Positions 44,999-53,328 of a DNA stretch of 64,000 bases are shown one piece after another (the first letter of the stretch is position 1; the number at the start of each line of letters is the position of its first letter). The notes beneath the pieces are model-generated. The model made no database searches and had not been told where the DNA came from. It saw nothing but the letters and a program-made list of their open reading frames with translations. The DNA is taken from contig JAURPJ010000072.1 of the NCBI GenBank assembly GCA_030835305.1, forward strand, positions 37,832 to 101,831, given 5' to 3'. The position numbers and the translations under genes were made by a program. This stretch comes from Verrucomicrobiota bacterium. GTDB taxonomy: Bacteria > Verrucomicrobiota > Verrucomicrobiia > Verrucomicrobiales > Akkermansiaceae.

Positions 44999-46294
44999 CT
45001 AAAAATCCATGTTGAAACGCACCATGAAGGCCGAGACATCCTCGCTCAAGTCCTGATTGCGAAGTTCGCCAAAAGCTCCATCGCGGTCGCCAAGATCCTG
45101 GAGGTAGTACTCCAGCGAGATACTCCATGGGCGCTCGACATTGTCGCGTCCGTATTCAAGTCCCACGGTGTAGGCCATCATTTCACCAAGGCGATAGTCT
45201 GGCGAAGCATAGCTGCCACTGCCGGCCGCCGGCACATTCCCTTGGGTGAGGAATGGAGTGAAGAAATCGGCATCATTCTGCTGATAAATCCGCAGGTGGG
45301 GCTGCAAGTACGAGACATCATTGAGACGCCACTTGTATTTTAAATCGAGAGTGTGGGAGTTGATGCCCCAGTCATCAGTCATGAAGCGATAAGAGGCATC
45401 GAAGACGTGGCTGTCGAACATGTCTCGCTTGTACTTTACGAAAAAGCTCTGCTTGAGGCGCGAGTCCGGACGGTTTTCGAAGACAACTTGCGACAGTCCG
45501 GTGGCCGGGTCTTGGACAATCGGACGACCGTCCGCTCCAACCACGGAGATGAATTTGTAGGGATCATTCAAGTAGCCGTCCGAGGCGCTGGCCGAATAGC
45601 TGAATTGAACGAGCGAGCGAGAATCGATGACTTGCGTGAAACTAAACAAGGCATCGATCACGGTCTTGTCATCTTCATCGCCGAGTCGGGGCTGAAGGCC
45701 GCCCGGATTGTCCATGATCCCGAAACTTGCTGGCACTCCGCCCACGGGTGAGATCGTATCGCTGAAGAAAGACAAGCCCCCGGAATAGGTGCGGTTTCGA
45801 TCATCGGTTTGGTAGCTCACCAGGGCATTTGCGGAGAGTGACCGGTAGTCATATTCATTGGAGAAGGCCGCTCCGATAACAGATTGCCAATTGCCATCCC
45901 ACTTACGATTCCAGTTCAGCGCGACGGCGTAGCGTGTATCCAGAAAAGTATCATCGAGAGGGGTCTCGTTGGCGTCCGTAGTGTAGTCGCCGTTGCCTGA
46001 AGGCCGGGTGAAGGTCTGGGCACGGTCAGTGGGAACGGCGCCGCTGGCAGAGGCTCCGGTGAGCGAGTCGAACGTGAGACGGAGGCCAATGGTATCGCGA
46101 TTGTTCAGGAAATAGGTGCCGTCAATAATGGCTTCAATGGCGGAGACGCGATCGGTTTCCGTGTAGTAGAGAAGCGAGCCCTTGAAGTCGGTGTTGAGCA
46201 GGTCATCCTTACCTAGTTGGGCTTTGGCGTCTCCGGTGCCGAGCGCAGCCATTGAAGCACTTGCGAGTGATGCGATGATTTTTTGATTTTTCAT
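44999..46294 (-). CDS. DUF3570 outer-membrane barrel-like protein
   Basis: 431 residues. Signal peptide KIIASLASASMAALGTGDAKA, then a long run of alternating beta strands with aromatic girdles (GSLLYYTETDRVSAIEAIID, TYFLNNRDTIGLRLTFDSLT, FFVKYKRDMFDSHVFDASYR) ending in Phe (FMVRFNMDF), the usual outer-membrane barrel C-terminus. DUF3570 proteins are of unknown function and recur beside DUF4266 and ApbE genes. Starts 12 bases after the DUF4266 stop, so a tight operon. Inference: a channel or scaffold for the small lipoprotein or its product. Confidence 0.85.
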   Translation of the reverse strand: MKNQKIIASLASASMAALGTGDAKAQLGKDDLLNTDFKGSLLYYTETDRVSAIEAIIDGTYFLNNRDTIGLRLTFDSLTGASASGAVPTDRAQTFTRPSGNGDYTTDANETPLDDTFLDTRYAVALNWNRKWDGNWQSVIGAAFSNEYDYRSLSANALVSYQTDDRNRTYSGGLSFFSDTISPVGGVPASFGIMDNPGGLQPRLGDEDDKTVIDALFSFTQVIDSRSLVQFSYSASASDGYLNDPYKFISVVGADGRPIVQDPATGLSQVVFENRPDSRLKQSFFVKYKRDMFDSHVFDASYRFMTDDWGINSHTLDLKYKWRLNDVSYLQPHLRIYQQNDADFFTPFLTQGNVPAAGSGSYASPDYRLGEMMAYTVGLEYGRDNVERPWSISLEYYLQDLGDRDGAFGELRNQDLSEDVSAFMVRFNMDF

Positions 46295-46306
46295 GCCTGA
46301 TTGGTC

Positions 46307-46525
46307 TTAGTTGCACCCGCAGCCTCCGCCACCAAAGCTCCGGCCTCCACTGGAGGCCTCTTTGCTGAAGTAGATGTGATTATCCAGCGCGGTCGTCAGC
46401 GGTGAGGAATCAAGTTGCATGTCCGGGCGTGAAAGAACCGAAGAGGCGTCGCGCGCTCCCGCTCCCAAGTTCGAGCACGCCCCCAGCAGAAAGGCGGTGA
46501 CCGGTCCGAGTAGATAAAACTTCAT
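46307..46525 (-). CDS. DUF4266 small lipoprotein with Gly/Cys tail
   Basis: 72 residues from the ATG at 46525; the 93-codon track frame is over-long. N-terminus MKFYLLGPVTAFLLGACSNL holds a lipobox with Cys17. The middle is short (SVLSRPDMQLDSSPLTTALD, HIYFSKEASSGG). The tail RSFGGGGCGCN, with two Cys in a Gly run, is the family hallmark and suggests metal or redox binding, or modification. First gene of the operon with DUF3570 and apbE, transcribed away from the two-component genes. Confidence 0.85.
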   Translation of the reverse strand: MKFYLLGPVTAFLLGACSNLGAGARDASSVLSRPDMQLDSSPLTTALDNHIYFSKEASSGGRSFGGGGCGCN

Positions 46526-46550
46526 GAGATCGCAACCGTATCGAACGGAA

Positions 46551-46643
46551 GATGAGAATTTCATGAGAGAATCGGAAATCGTGACCAAATTTTCCTATCG
46601 GTTTCTCATCTGAATACGTTTATCTCATTGGGGCCCCAATGAG
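46551..46643. promoter_or_regulatory. Divergent control region with CTCAT/ATGAG half-sites and a 20-bp palindrome
   Basis: Between the DUF4266 and response-regulator starts (113 bases). GATGAGAA (46551-46558) and TTCTCATC (46603-46610) are exact inverted copies; a further ATGAG is at 46563. CTCATTGGGGCCCCAATGAG (46624-46643) is a perfect 20-bp palindrome that spans the regulator's ATG at 46639. Likely operator(s) for the regulator on both promoters, with possible autoregulation. This is inference from repeat geometry. Confidence 0.55.
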
Positions 46644-47310
46644 GATTCTGGTTTTGGAAGATTATCCGCCGCTTCGGAGCAGCATCGTGGAATGCCTGGT
46701 CGAGGAAGGCTACGCCGTGGATAGCACCGAATCCGGGGACGAAGGTCTCTGGTATGTCAGAAATCACGTCTACGATGTCGCCTTGCTCGATATCATGGTG
46801 CCCGAGGTGAGTGGACTGGAAATTCTCAAGAAGTTGCGCAGCGATGGGAATTCGGTCCCCGTCATTATTATCAGTGCCCGCGATACGGTCGTCCAAAAAA
46901 TCGAAGGTCTGGAGGTTGGAGCTGATGACTATCTGGTGAAGCCATTTTCACTGGATGAAATGTTGGCCCGGGTGCGGGTGCAAATCAGGAGGAGGAACGA
47001 GAAGAAATCCCCGCTGATTTCGGTGGGCGATCTTGTCATCGATACCGCGACCAAAACGGTCCAGCGGGCCGGGCGGGCGATTGAGCTCACCCGGAAGGAA
47101 TACCTTCTCCTCGAATGTTTGGCTTTTCGAAACGGCGAGGTTCTTTCGCGCGAAGATATCGCACGGCAGGTTTACCAGGACTATGAAGGTGGCACTAGTA
47201 ATGTCGTTGACGTTTATATCGGCTATCTTCGCAAGAAGCTCCACATTGATGGTTTGCCCAATATCATTCACACCAAGCGGGGGCATGGTTACTTTTTGAG
47301 CGAGCCATGA
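46639..47310 (+). CDS. OmpR/PhoB-family response regulator
   Basis: 223 residues. The receiver domain (1-118) has MRILVLEDYPPLRS, the phosphoacceptor in VALLDIMVPEVSG, the Ser/Thr switch at IISARD and the Lys in DDYLVKPFS. The C-terminal winged helix is shown by TRKEYLLLECLAFRNGEVLS and VVDVYIGYLRKKLHIDG. Overlaps the kinase gene by 4 bases (ATGA). Divergent from the DUF4266-DUF3570-apbE operon, which it probably controls. A perfect palindrome covers its start codon, so its own translation or transcription may be governed there. Confidence 0.94.
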   Translation: MRILVLEDYPPLRSSIVECLVEEGYAVDSTESGDEGLWYVRNHVYDVALLDIMVPEVSGLEILKKLRSDGNSVPVIIISARDTVVQKIEGLEVGADDYLVKPFSLDEMLARVRVQIRRRNEKKSPLISVGDLVIDTATKTVQRAGRAIELTRKEYLLLECLAFRNGEVLSREDIARQVYQDYEGGTSNVVDVYIGYLRKKLHIDGLPNIIHTKRGHGYFLSEP

Positions 47311-48749
47311 AGCGTCCATCGATTCGAGACCGGCTCCTTGCGTGGACCACTTTTGTTATCACGCTGATAATGGCGGTGGCAGGCACTCTTCTTTATAACT
47401 CGGTCAAGCGTTCCCTTTATTCCCAGCACGACCTGTTGCTCAATGAAGCCGCCACGCTCGTTTTGATCGAGGTGAAAGCAAAGAACGGTAAAGTCCATCA
47501 CGAGTGGAAGGCTTCGCTGGATTCGGCATCACGGGAGACGGGCAAGAGCATGATCCAGGTCTGGGATCTTGAAAGTGGAGAGTCGGTCAAGTCAGCTACC
47601 TTGGGTGAGAGTGACCTGGAAAGACAATACGGGAAGTTGGGTGAGCGCGTTTTTTACAACGTGACCTTCCCGAATGGAGAGGCTGGACGGGCGGTGGGTA
47701 TTTTGACCTATCCGGTGGTTGAAAACATGGAGCAAAACGAGGGTTTCGTTCCCGGTGATCATCCCCAGGTCTTTGTGTGGGCGGACAGCACCCAGGAATT
47801 GCGTGATGTTCTAATCAAAACCAAACGTGCTTTTGTGGCGGCGGGGGTGGCGGTGGTTCTGCTTTCGGCCATAGCGATCTGGCTAATTATCTACCTTTCT
47901 TCGCTCGCGGTACAGTCCTTTAGTGCCGATCTTTTGTCGCGCGAGGGAACAGAAATCGGAGAGCCCGTTCCCGTTCCTGATCGCCTCCCTTCGGAGGTGG
48001 CCGGGATGGCCGGAAAGTTCAATGCCTTGTTGGCGCGGATCGATCATTATCGAGAAAAAGATCAGGACTTTTTTCTCAACGTGGCCCATGAAGTCAGGAC
48101 GCCGCTTGCCGGAGTGAAGGCGGTGATCGAACAGGCGCTGCGAAGGCCGAGGGAAGTCGAGGACTACCAAAAAAGACTGCGGGAAGCGCTCGATTCCACC
48201 GAGAATCTGGTCCGTCTGACCGATCGGCTTATGGAGTTTGGCAAGTTGCGTAATGCCCGGGAATCGATGGTGCGCATCACCCTTGATTTGAATACCTTGC
48301 TGGAGGGCGTGCTTGAGAAATTTCGAAGCCGGGCGCGTGAACGCGGCCTGCGGTTCAAAGGTGAATTTTGTCGGAAGGCGGAGCTCGGCACCGACGAGGA
48401 ACTGCTCAAGATTGTTGTCAATAATCTGGTGGAAAATTCGGTGACCTACGCTGCTCCAAACACCGTGATTGAGCTTAAAACATCGAGAACGGAAGGAATG
48501 ATCGAATTCAAAATTCAAAATGAATACTCAAACCCGGAGGGCCTTCCGGATGATCTCGATGTCTTCTTCGATGCCTTTTACCGAAATGACAAGGCTCGCG
48601 ATCTTGGTGCCAACAACATTGGAATTGGCCTCAGTTTCTGCAAGGAGGTGATGCTTGTGCTGGGTGGACAAATTACGGCTTCGAAATCATCTGCTCACGG
48701 TCTGTGTTTCACCGTGAGTCTTCCGGTGAATGGACACGCGGTTGACTAG
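47307..48749 (+). CDS. Membrane sensor histidine kinase
   Basis: 480 residues. TM1 about 9-29 (LLAWTTFVITLIMAVAGTLL), a periplasmic sensor of about 140 residues, TM2 about 173-195 (FVAAGVAVVLLSAIAIWLII), a HAMP-like linker, the phosphorylation box FFLNVAHEVRTPLAGVKAVI (His about 262), then the ATPase domain with NNLVENSVTYA (N box) and NNIGIGLSFCKEVM (G box). It phosphorylates the overlapping response regulator. The sensed signal is unknown. The stop overlaps the convergent glycosidase gene. Confidence 0.93.
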   Translation: MKRPSIRDRLLAWTTFVITLIMAVAGTLLYNSVKRSLYSQHDLLLNEAATLVLIEVKAKNGKVHHEWKASLDSASRETGKSMIQVWDLESGESVKSATLGESDLERQYGKLGERVFYNVTFPNGEAGRAVGILTYPVVENMEQNEGFVPGDHPQVFVWADSTQELRDVLIKTKRAFVAAGVAVVLLSAIAIWLIIYLSSLAVQSFSADLLSREGTEIGEPVPVPDRLPSEVAGMAGKFNALLARIDHYREKDQDFFLNVAHEVRTPLAGVKAVIEQALRRPREVEDYQKRLREALDSTENLVRLTDRLMEFGKLRNARESMVRITLDLNTLLEGVLEKFRSRARERGLRFKGEFCRKAELGTDEELLKIVVNNLVENSVTYAAPNTVIELKTSRTEGMIEFKIQNEYSNPEGLPDDLDVFFDAFYRNDKARDLGANNIGIGLSFCKEVMLVLGGQITASKSSAHGLCFTVSLPVNGHAVD

Positions 48750-50713
48750 CGGGTTTTGACCTCGACCCGGCCATCGGCATGGGCCGTGATATCGAGGAGT
48801 TCACCATGATGACGAATTCCAGAGATGGTAAGTGAGGGCCAGTCGCTCGGGAGCCTGGGACTGATGGTGAAGCCGTCAGGGGTGGGCTCGAATCCCAAAA
48901 ATCCGTAGAGGATGACTTGGGACACGAGAACACTTTCCATGAATTCACGGTCTATTCCCAGTCCACCCGGAGGGCCGCCGCCTTGAAGGGTTCCCCGGCC
49001 CGGCTTGGCGTAGTAAGCGCGGTAGCCGCCTTCTTTTTGCACTTCGTCAAACCAATTCAGGATTTCCTCGAGCCGTTTCCAGGCATCGTCCGGCCCCTTC
49101 GTTTTGAGACGTGCCATGAGGTCGTGGAAAGTGAATCCGAGCACGGCTCCGCCGTCTTGAACCTGATTGCCCCAGGGAATGCTTTCGGGACCCGACCAGG
49201 CCCAGACGTAGCATTCGACATTACGTTTGGTGGTGGCGCGGGGTCCGAAACGCCATCGATAAATATCAGCTCCACTGGAAGTGTCGCCGGCGATGGTGCG
49301 TTTGCCATCGAGCCAGTCGAAAATTGAGCGGGCTTGTTCCTCCGAGGCGAGCCCATAGTGGATGGCCTCGAGATTCACGAAGGTGAAGCCATAGTCGTAG
49401 CTCGTGCCGCTGTGATCAATCCAGCCGACGAACCTGCCTGCCCTTGGATTCCAGAAGCGGTTTTGAAAATCGGCCCGGATTTCGTTGGCCAGCTTGTTCA
49501 AAGGGCCGGGTTGGAAAGTGACAAGCTCACGCGGGAGTTTCCAATCGGGATGCCGGTTGATGGCATCCTCCAGTTTGGCGAGCTTCCGGAGGGCATCGTA
49601 AAGATACATTGTTGCGATGGCATCCTGTCCTCCGAAGGGGATTAGATCCCAGTAGTTGTTACCAACGCCGAGCCCGGGGCGAAGAGTTTTTATTCCATCC
49701 GGCGAAATGACGAGACCACTTCGGCCATCGTGTCCAACCCAAGGAACGTGAACATACTTTTTCCCGCGAACAGAGAATTCCTTCAATGCAAAGCTCGCGG
49801 CTTCTCTGATGCGGTTAATGTTCTTCCCGAGAAAATCAAGATCTCGGGTCCACGCGAAGTAGTCGCAACACCCGCGGATAAAATTGGAGTTGGTGATGGG
49901 GTGGCGCGTGTCGATCGCGGTGATGATGGATTTAAAATCGATCTCCGCACCGACTTGAGCCGGGATTGTGATTCGGTAACGGGTGAGAAGCCCGGCATAC
50001 TCCGGGTGGCGGAACATCGGAAGGTTATCGTACTTCATCCCGTCCTGATCGCAGGGTGATCTGAAGGTAACGTGCCGGCCCCTTGGCCATTCTGGTTCGC
50101 CTTCAAGCAACCATTCGATCCTGGCTTGTGAAGTGGTCGGGAGCCCGCGGGCTGCCCACTCGAGCCGGGCGAAGGGAGCCACAATAGTGCCGCAACGGAA
50201 AGCCGGCGTGGTGATGGTGACGACCTCGTCCGTGCATTTCAGGCGTAGCCCGCTGCCGGGATCGATCCCGAGTTCCTTGGCCCCGCGAATGGTCCAGCCT
50301 TCGGTGGACGTGAGAGGCTTAAGCTTGAAGATCTGAATTGCCCAGACGTCGTGATGGTTCGAGAAATGGAAGCCCGCACCGGTGCTTTGTTGCCACGCGG
50401 GAAAGGGCCAGCCTTCGCTGTGCGCCACACCCCGGTGTTGCTGCATCGAGACGTATCCATCGTTTCCGATCTTTCTCTTAAGAAATGAAGCGCGGTATTG
50501 CTGCTGCTTCTTCCCCGAGACCCAGAGGGTGGATTTGGGAAGCCACGCGTCCCAGAGCGTGCAGTCCGAAAAGGCGGTCTCGTGGTGGAGTTGGTGCAGT
50601 TGATTGAGCGACGCCATCCGGCTTTCAAACCCCGGCACGGAGTATTCCGGAAAAGGCTCCGCGAAACCGCCGCGAAGAAGCGAAATCGTAGCGAGAAGGA
50701 CGATGCGCCTCAT
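48746..50713 (-). CDS. Secreted six-hairpin glycosidase-like protein
   Basis: 655 residues. Signal peptide RRIVLLATISLLRGGFA. An N-terminal beta domain (about 40-260) is followed by an (alpha/alpha)6-type catalytic region (about 270-560) with FIRGCCDYFAWTRDLDFLGK, VGNNYWDLIPFGGQDAIATM and GRFVGWIDHSGTSYDYGFTF, resembling GH78/GH65/GH95-like clan L and M enzymes. The Glu/Asp pair is not assignable with confidence, so activity is unknown. A jelly-roll tail (RLPSDWPSLTISGIRHHGEL) ends the protein. Operon with the upstream SHD1-like gene (4-base gap). Confidence 0.75.
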   Translation of the reverse strand: MRRIVLLATISLLRGGFAEPFPEYSVPGFESRMASLNQLHQLHHETAFSDCTLWDAWLPKSTLWVSGKKQQQYRASFLKRKIGNDGYVSMQQHRGVAHSEGWPFPAWQQSTGAGFHFSNHHDVWAIQIFKLKPLTSTEGWTIRGAKELGIDPGSGLRLKCTDEVVTITTPAFRCGTIVAPFARLEWAARGLPTTSQARIEWLLEGEPEWPRGRHVTFRSPCDQDGMKYDNLPMFRHPEYAGLLTRYRITIPAQVGAEIDFKSIITAIDTRHPITNSNFIRGCCDYFAWTRDLDFLGKNINRIREAASFALKEFSVRGKKYVHVPWVGHDGRSGLVISPDGIKTLRPGLGVGNNYWDLIPFGGQDAIATMYLYDALRKLAKLEDAINRHPDWKLPRELVTFQPGPLNKLANEIRADFQNRFWNPRAGRFVGWIDHSGTSYDYGFTFVNLEAIHYGLASEEQARSIFDWLDGKRTIAGDTSSGADIYRWRFGPRATTKRNVECYVWAWSGPESIPWGNQVQDGGAVLGFTFHDLMARLKTKGPDDAWKRLEEILNWFDEVQKEGGYRAYYAKPGRGTLQGGGPPGGLGIDREFMESVLVSQVILYGFLGFEPTPDGFTISPRLPSDWPSLTISGIRHHGELLDITAHADGRVEVKTR

Positions 50714-50717
50714 CCCG

Positions 50718-51485
50718 CTATTTGATGGTGATCACTTCCGGCTTCCCGGGCTCGGATTTCTCAACCATCTTTGCCTCCTCTTCCTTTGTCATGAAGGTCT
50801 CATCCGTCTCGTCACCTTCCTCCAGGGAAATGATGGCCTCTTTGGCGTCATCGAGCAGCGAGGTCGACGATCCGAGGTAGATCAGACGCATGTCACGCTT
50901 TCGTTGGATCTGAAGAACGTATCCCAAACCGCGATGGCCCCGGCCTTTTTCCTTGCCATTGTTGCTTCGCTCGACTTCCTGAAAGTGGTTTTCGATGTCC
51001 TTGAAAATCGCCTTCTTGGTGTCGCCCGGTTTGATGGAAATGTCGAATACCTGACGGGAAAGCACCTTGTATTGATCGTTGTCAAAAACGGAGCGGCCGA
51101 TGAGATAGTAAACCACCTCGCTGTCTTCCAACTCCTTCTTGGGGCTGAAGTTCTTGATCTCAACCCTCATCCCAAAGGTTTGCCTGGCGGATGAGGATCC
51201 TTTGCCGCGGTCCTTGCTGAGCCCGCGGTCGAAATCCGGCGTGACTTCCAGGTCGGGGACCTTGTCGGCAATCCAAGTGGTGATGAAGGTCTGGTCGGCT
51301 TCGCCGAGTGTCTCGCGGTTGACAGGAACGACGCGGCCCCCTCTGAGTCGCAGCCAGGCATGAGTGGTATTGGCCTTGATGAGTTCCGCTTCCAGCGTCC
51401 GGTCCTGGGTATCGGTGAAAGTGCGATACTCCGCATACGCCGACGCAAGCAGGGCGTGAAAAAGAAGAAAGAGCGGGAATTTCAT
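50718..51485 (-). CDS. Secreted SHD1-like domain protein
   Basis: 255 residues. Signal peptide KFPLFLLFHALLASAYA, then YRTFTDTQDRTLEAELIKAN with VVPVNRETLGEADQTFI, the SHD1-type module very common in exported proteins of Verrucomicrobiota and Planctomycetota. The rest is a beta-rich domain (FGMRVEIKNFSPKKELEDSE, LGYVLQIQRKRDMRLIYLGS) and an acidic C-terminus. Function unknown; probably protein or matrix interaction. First gene of the two-gene unit with the glycosidase-like protein. Confidence 0.75.
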   Translation of the reverse strand: MKFPLFLLFHALLASAYAEYRTFTDTQDRTLEAELIKANTTHAWLRLRGGRVVPVNRETLGEADQTFITTWIADKVPDLEVTPDFDRGLSKDRGKGSSSARQTFGMRVEIKNFSPKKELEDSEVVYYLIGRSVFDNDQYKVLSRQVFDISIKPGDTKKAIFKDIENHFQEVERSNNGKEKGRGHRGLGYVLQIQRKRDMRLIYLGSSTSLLDDAKEAIISLEEGDETDETFMTKEEEAKMVEKSEPGKPEVITIK

Positions 51486-51589
51486 AGACTCAGTTAATCG
51501 GTTTCGTGATCTGATCTTTCAAGAGGGTATTCAATAACGGGGCCAATTCACGGGCTTGTGCTTTTCATCCCGCCCGGAGGGACTAGAGT

Positions 51590-52447
51590 TTGCCCGTGAC
51601 CCCTGCCGAGTTTCAAATCCTGAAGATTGTCTTTCTGACGGTCGTCGCATTGTTTTTGCTTCTGGCTCTGCCGGGTTACGCGTGGTTGCGAAAGTCCGCG
51701 CCGGAGATCGACTTAATCCCCGGGGGAAGAGTTTCAATTTCGGCGATCAAGCCTCTCGATCTCATTGTGGTTGGTCTCTATATTCTGATCTTTGCGGGAT
51801 TTCTAAAAGGGACCGAATTTAAAATGAATCATCCCGAGGAGTTGGAAATGTCTGCCGGGATGGTGATGGCGAGCTCCATCACAATGCTTCTGATCGCGGC
51901 GGTTGTTCCTGCTGTTCTTTTTTGGCGGGTCAATCTGATGGAGGTTTTTGGACTTCGTTGGTCGGATTGGAAGAACATCCTATGGATCATGCCGGCATTT
52001 GTTTTTGCCATGATGGTGATCGGTGCCTTGATGGTGGCTTCCGGTTGGCAGTCGTGGGTTCAGGATTCCCTTGGCTCAAAGCCTCAGGAAGCGGTCACTC
52101 TGGTGAGAGAGACCTCGGACATGGGGTTGTTGGTGACGATGGCGGTGGCGGCGATCGTTGTTGCGCCGATTGCCGAGGAGGTGATTTTCAGGGGCTACCT
52201 CTATCCGGTCCTGAAACGATTCACCGATCGTTGGTTTGCTTCGGTCTTTACCGGAGTGTTTTTCGGCGTGATTCACTTCAACCTTATGGCCCTGCCAATG
52301 CTGGCCTTGATGGGTGTGGTGCTTGCGGTGATTTATGAGAAATCGGGTTCGCTTTGGGTCCCGGTCGGCTGTCATGCGGCTTTCAATGCCACCTCCGTTG
52401 GTGTCATGTTACTTTCGCGGATGTACGAACTCCCCACGGCGCCATGA
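51590..52447 (+). CDS. CPBP-family intramembrane metalloprotease
   Basis: 285 residues with about eight helices. The catalytic motifs are VVAPIAEEVIFRGYLY (EE-x3-R), FFGVIHFNL (second zinc His) and the final LWVPVGCHAAFNATS. The family includes the CAAX-type prenyl protease and bacteriocin-immunity proteins; the substrate is unknown. The TTG at 51590 is preferred, since GGAGGG ends eight bases upstream; the GTG two codons later lacks that spacing. The stop overlaps the thiL start (ATGA). Confidence 0.88.
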   Translation: MPVTPAEFQILKIVFLTVVALFLLLALPGYAWLRKSAPEIDLIPGGRVSISAIKPLDLIVVGLYILIFAGFLKGTEFKMNHPEELEMSAGMVMASSITMLLIAAVVPAVLFWRVNLMEVFGLRWSDWKNILWIMPAFVFAMMVIGALMVASGWQSWVQDSLGSKPQEAVTLVRETSDMGLLVTMAVAAIVVAPIAEEVIFRGYLYPVLKRFTDRWFASVFTGVFFGVIHFNLMALPMLALMGVVLAVIYEKSGSLWVPVGCHAAFNATSVGVMLLSRMYELPTAP

Positions 52448-53319
52448 AGTTGGTTGGCCAACTGGGTGAGGACGGCTTGATCGCGCGCGTCTGTGGAGAT
52501 TTGGCGACCTCGTCTCAGGTCGTGGTTGGGCCGGGCGACGACTGTGCGGTGGTGGGAACCGGAGAAAATTTGGTGCTCTTGAAGACTGATGCGGTAGTGG
52601 CCGGAGTGCATTTTTTACCCGACGAAAAACCAGACCGGGTTGGTTGGAAGGCGGTGGCCCGGGTCCTTAGCGACTTTGCGGCGATGGGTGGGCAGCCTGG
52701 CGAATTTCTGGTGACCTTGGCGTTGGCCCCCGAGGTTTCAGTCGATTGGGTGGACGGTCTTTATCGGGGTATGAACTCGTGCCTGGCCCGGCATGGCGGA
52801 GTCATTGTCGGTGGCGAGACGACTTCTCTTCCCTCCGGAACGCCGGCCATGATTTCAGTGGCTGGAAGGGGAATGGTAACCCGGAAAAATCTCGTCACGC
52901 GGAGCGGCGGGCGTCCGGGAGATAGCATCTATGTGACGGGCTGGCTCGGTGGGTCAATCCGCGGCAAGCACCTCGATTTTACGCCCCGACTTTGTGAGGC
53001 AGCCTGGCTGGTCGGCAACCGTCCGATCACCGCGATGATGGACTTGTCCGATGGACTGGCCAAAGATCTCCCACGCTTGGCTGCGATGAGCGGGGTGGGA
53101 TTTAAGATCGAGCGGGAAGCGCTGCCTCTTTCGAAAGGGGTGGGAATCGAGCAAGCTCTCGGTGACGGCGAGGACTACGAGCTTCTCTTCACGAGCAGTG
53201 AGGAGATTGGGGAGCGCTGGCAGGAGAGATTTCCGGACCTGGCGCTGACCAGGGTGGGGTGCCTCGTGCAAGGAACCGGGGAGGCCATCGACGGAGGTTG
53301 GGATCACTTCCGCCGATGA
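52444..53319 (+). CDS. thiL: Thiamine-monophosphate kinase
   Basis: 291 residues starting MKLVGQLGEDGLIARVCGDL; the longer track frame runs into the CPBP gene. ATP-dependent formation of thiamine diphosphate. VVVGPGDDCAVVGTGENLVL (metal/ATP site), LKTDAVVAGVHFLPDE, and MMDLSDGLAKDLPRLA plus GDGEDYELLFT are the conserved ThiL/PurM-fold blocks. Four-base overlap with the protease gene implies coupling; no other thi gene or TPP riboswitch is near. Confidence 0.94.
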   Translation: MKLVGQLGEDGLIARVCGDLATSSQVVVGPGDDCAVVGTGENLVLLKTDAVVAGVHFLPDEKPDRVGWKAVARVLSDFAAMGGQPGEFLVTLALAPEVSVDWVDGLYRGMNSCLARHGGVIVGGETTSLPSGTPAMISVAGRGMVTRKNLVTRSGGRPGDSIYVTGWLGGSIRGKHLDFTPRLCEAAWLVGNRPITAMMDLSDGLAKDLPRLAAMSGVGFKIEREALPLSKGVGIEQALGDGEDYELLFTSSEEIGERWQERFPDLALTRVGCLVQGTGEAIDGGWDHFRR

Positions 53320-53328
53320 GAGACCCGG

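Noticed and set aside
48870-48900. tRNA-like GGCTCGAATCCC element
   Set aside because: Lies inside the glycosidase-like coding sequence; no acceptor stem or anticodon arm pairs around it.
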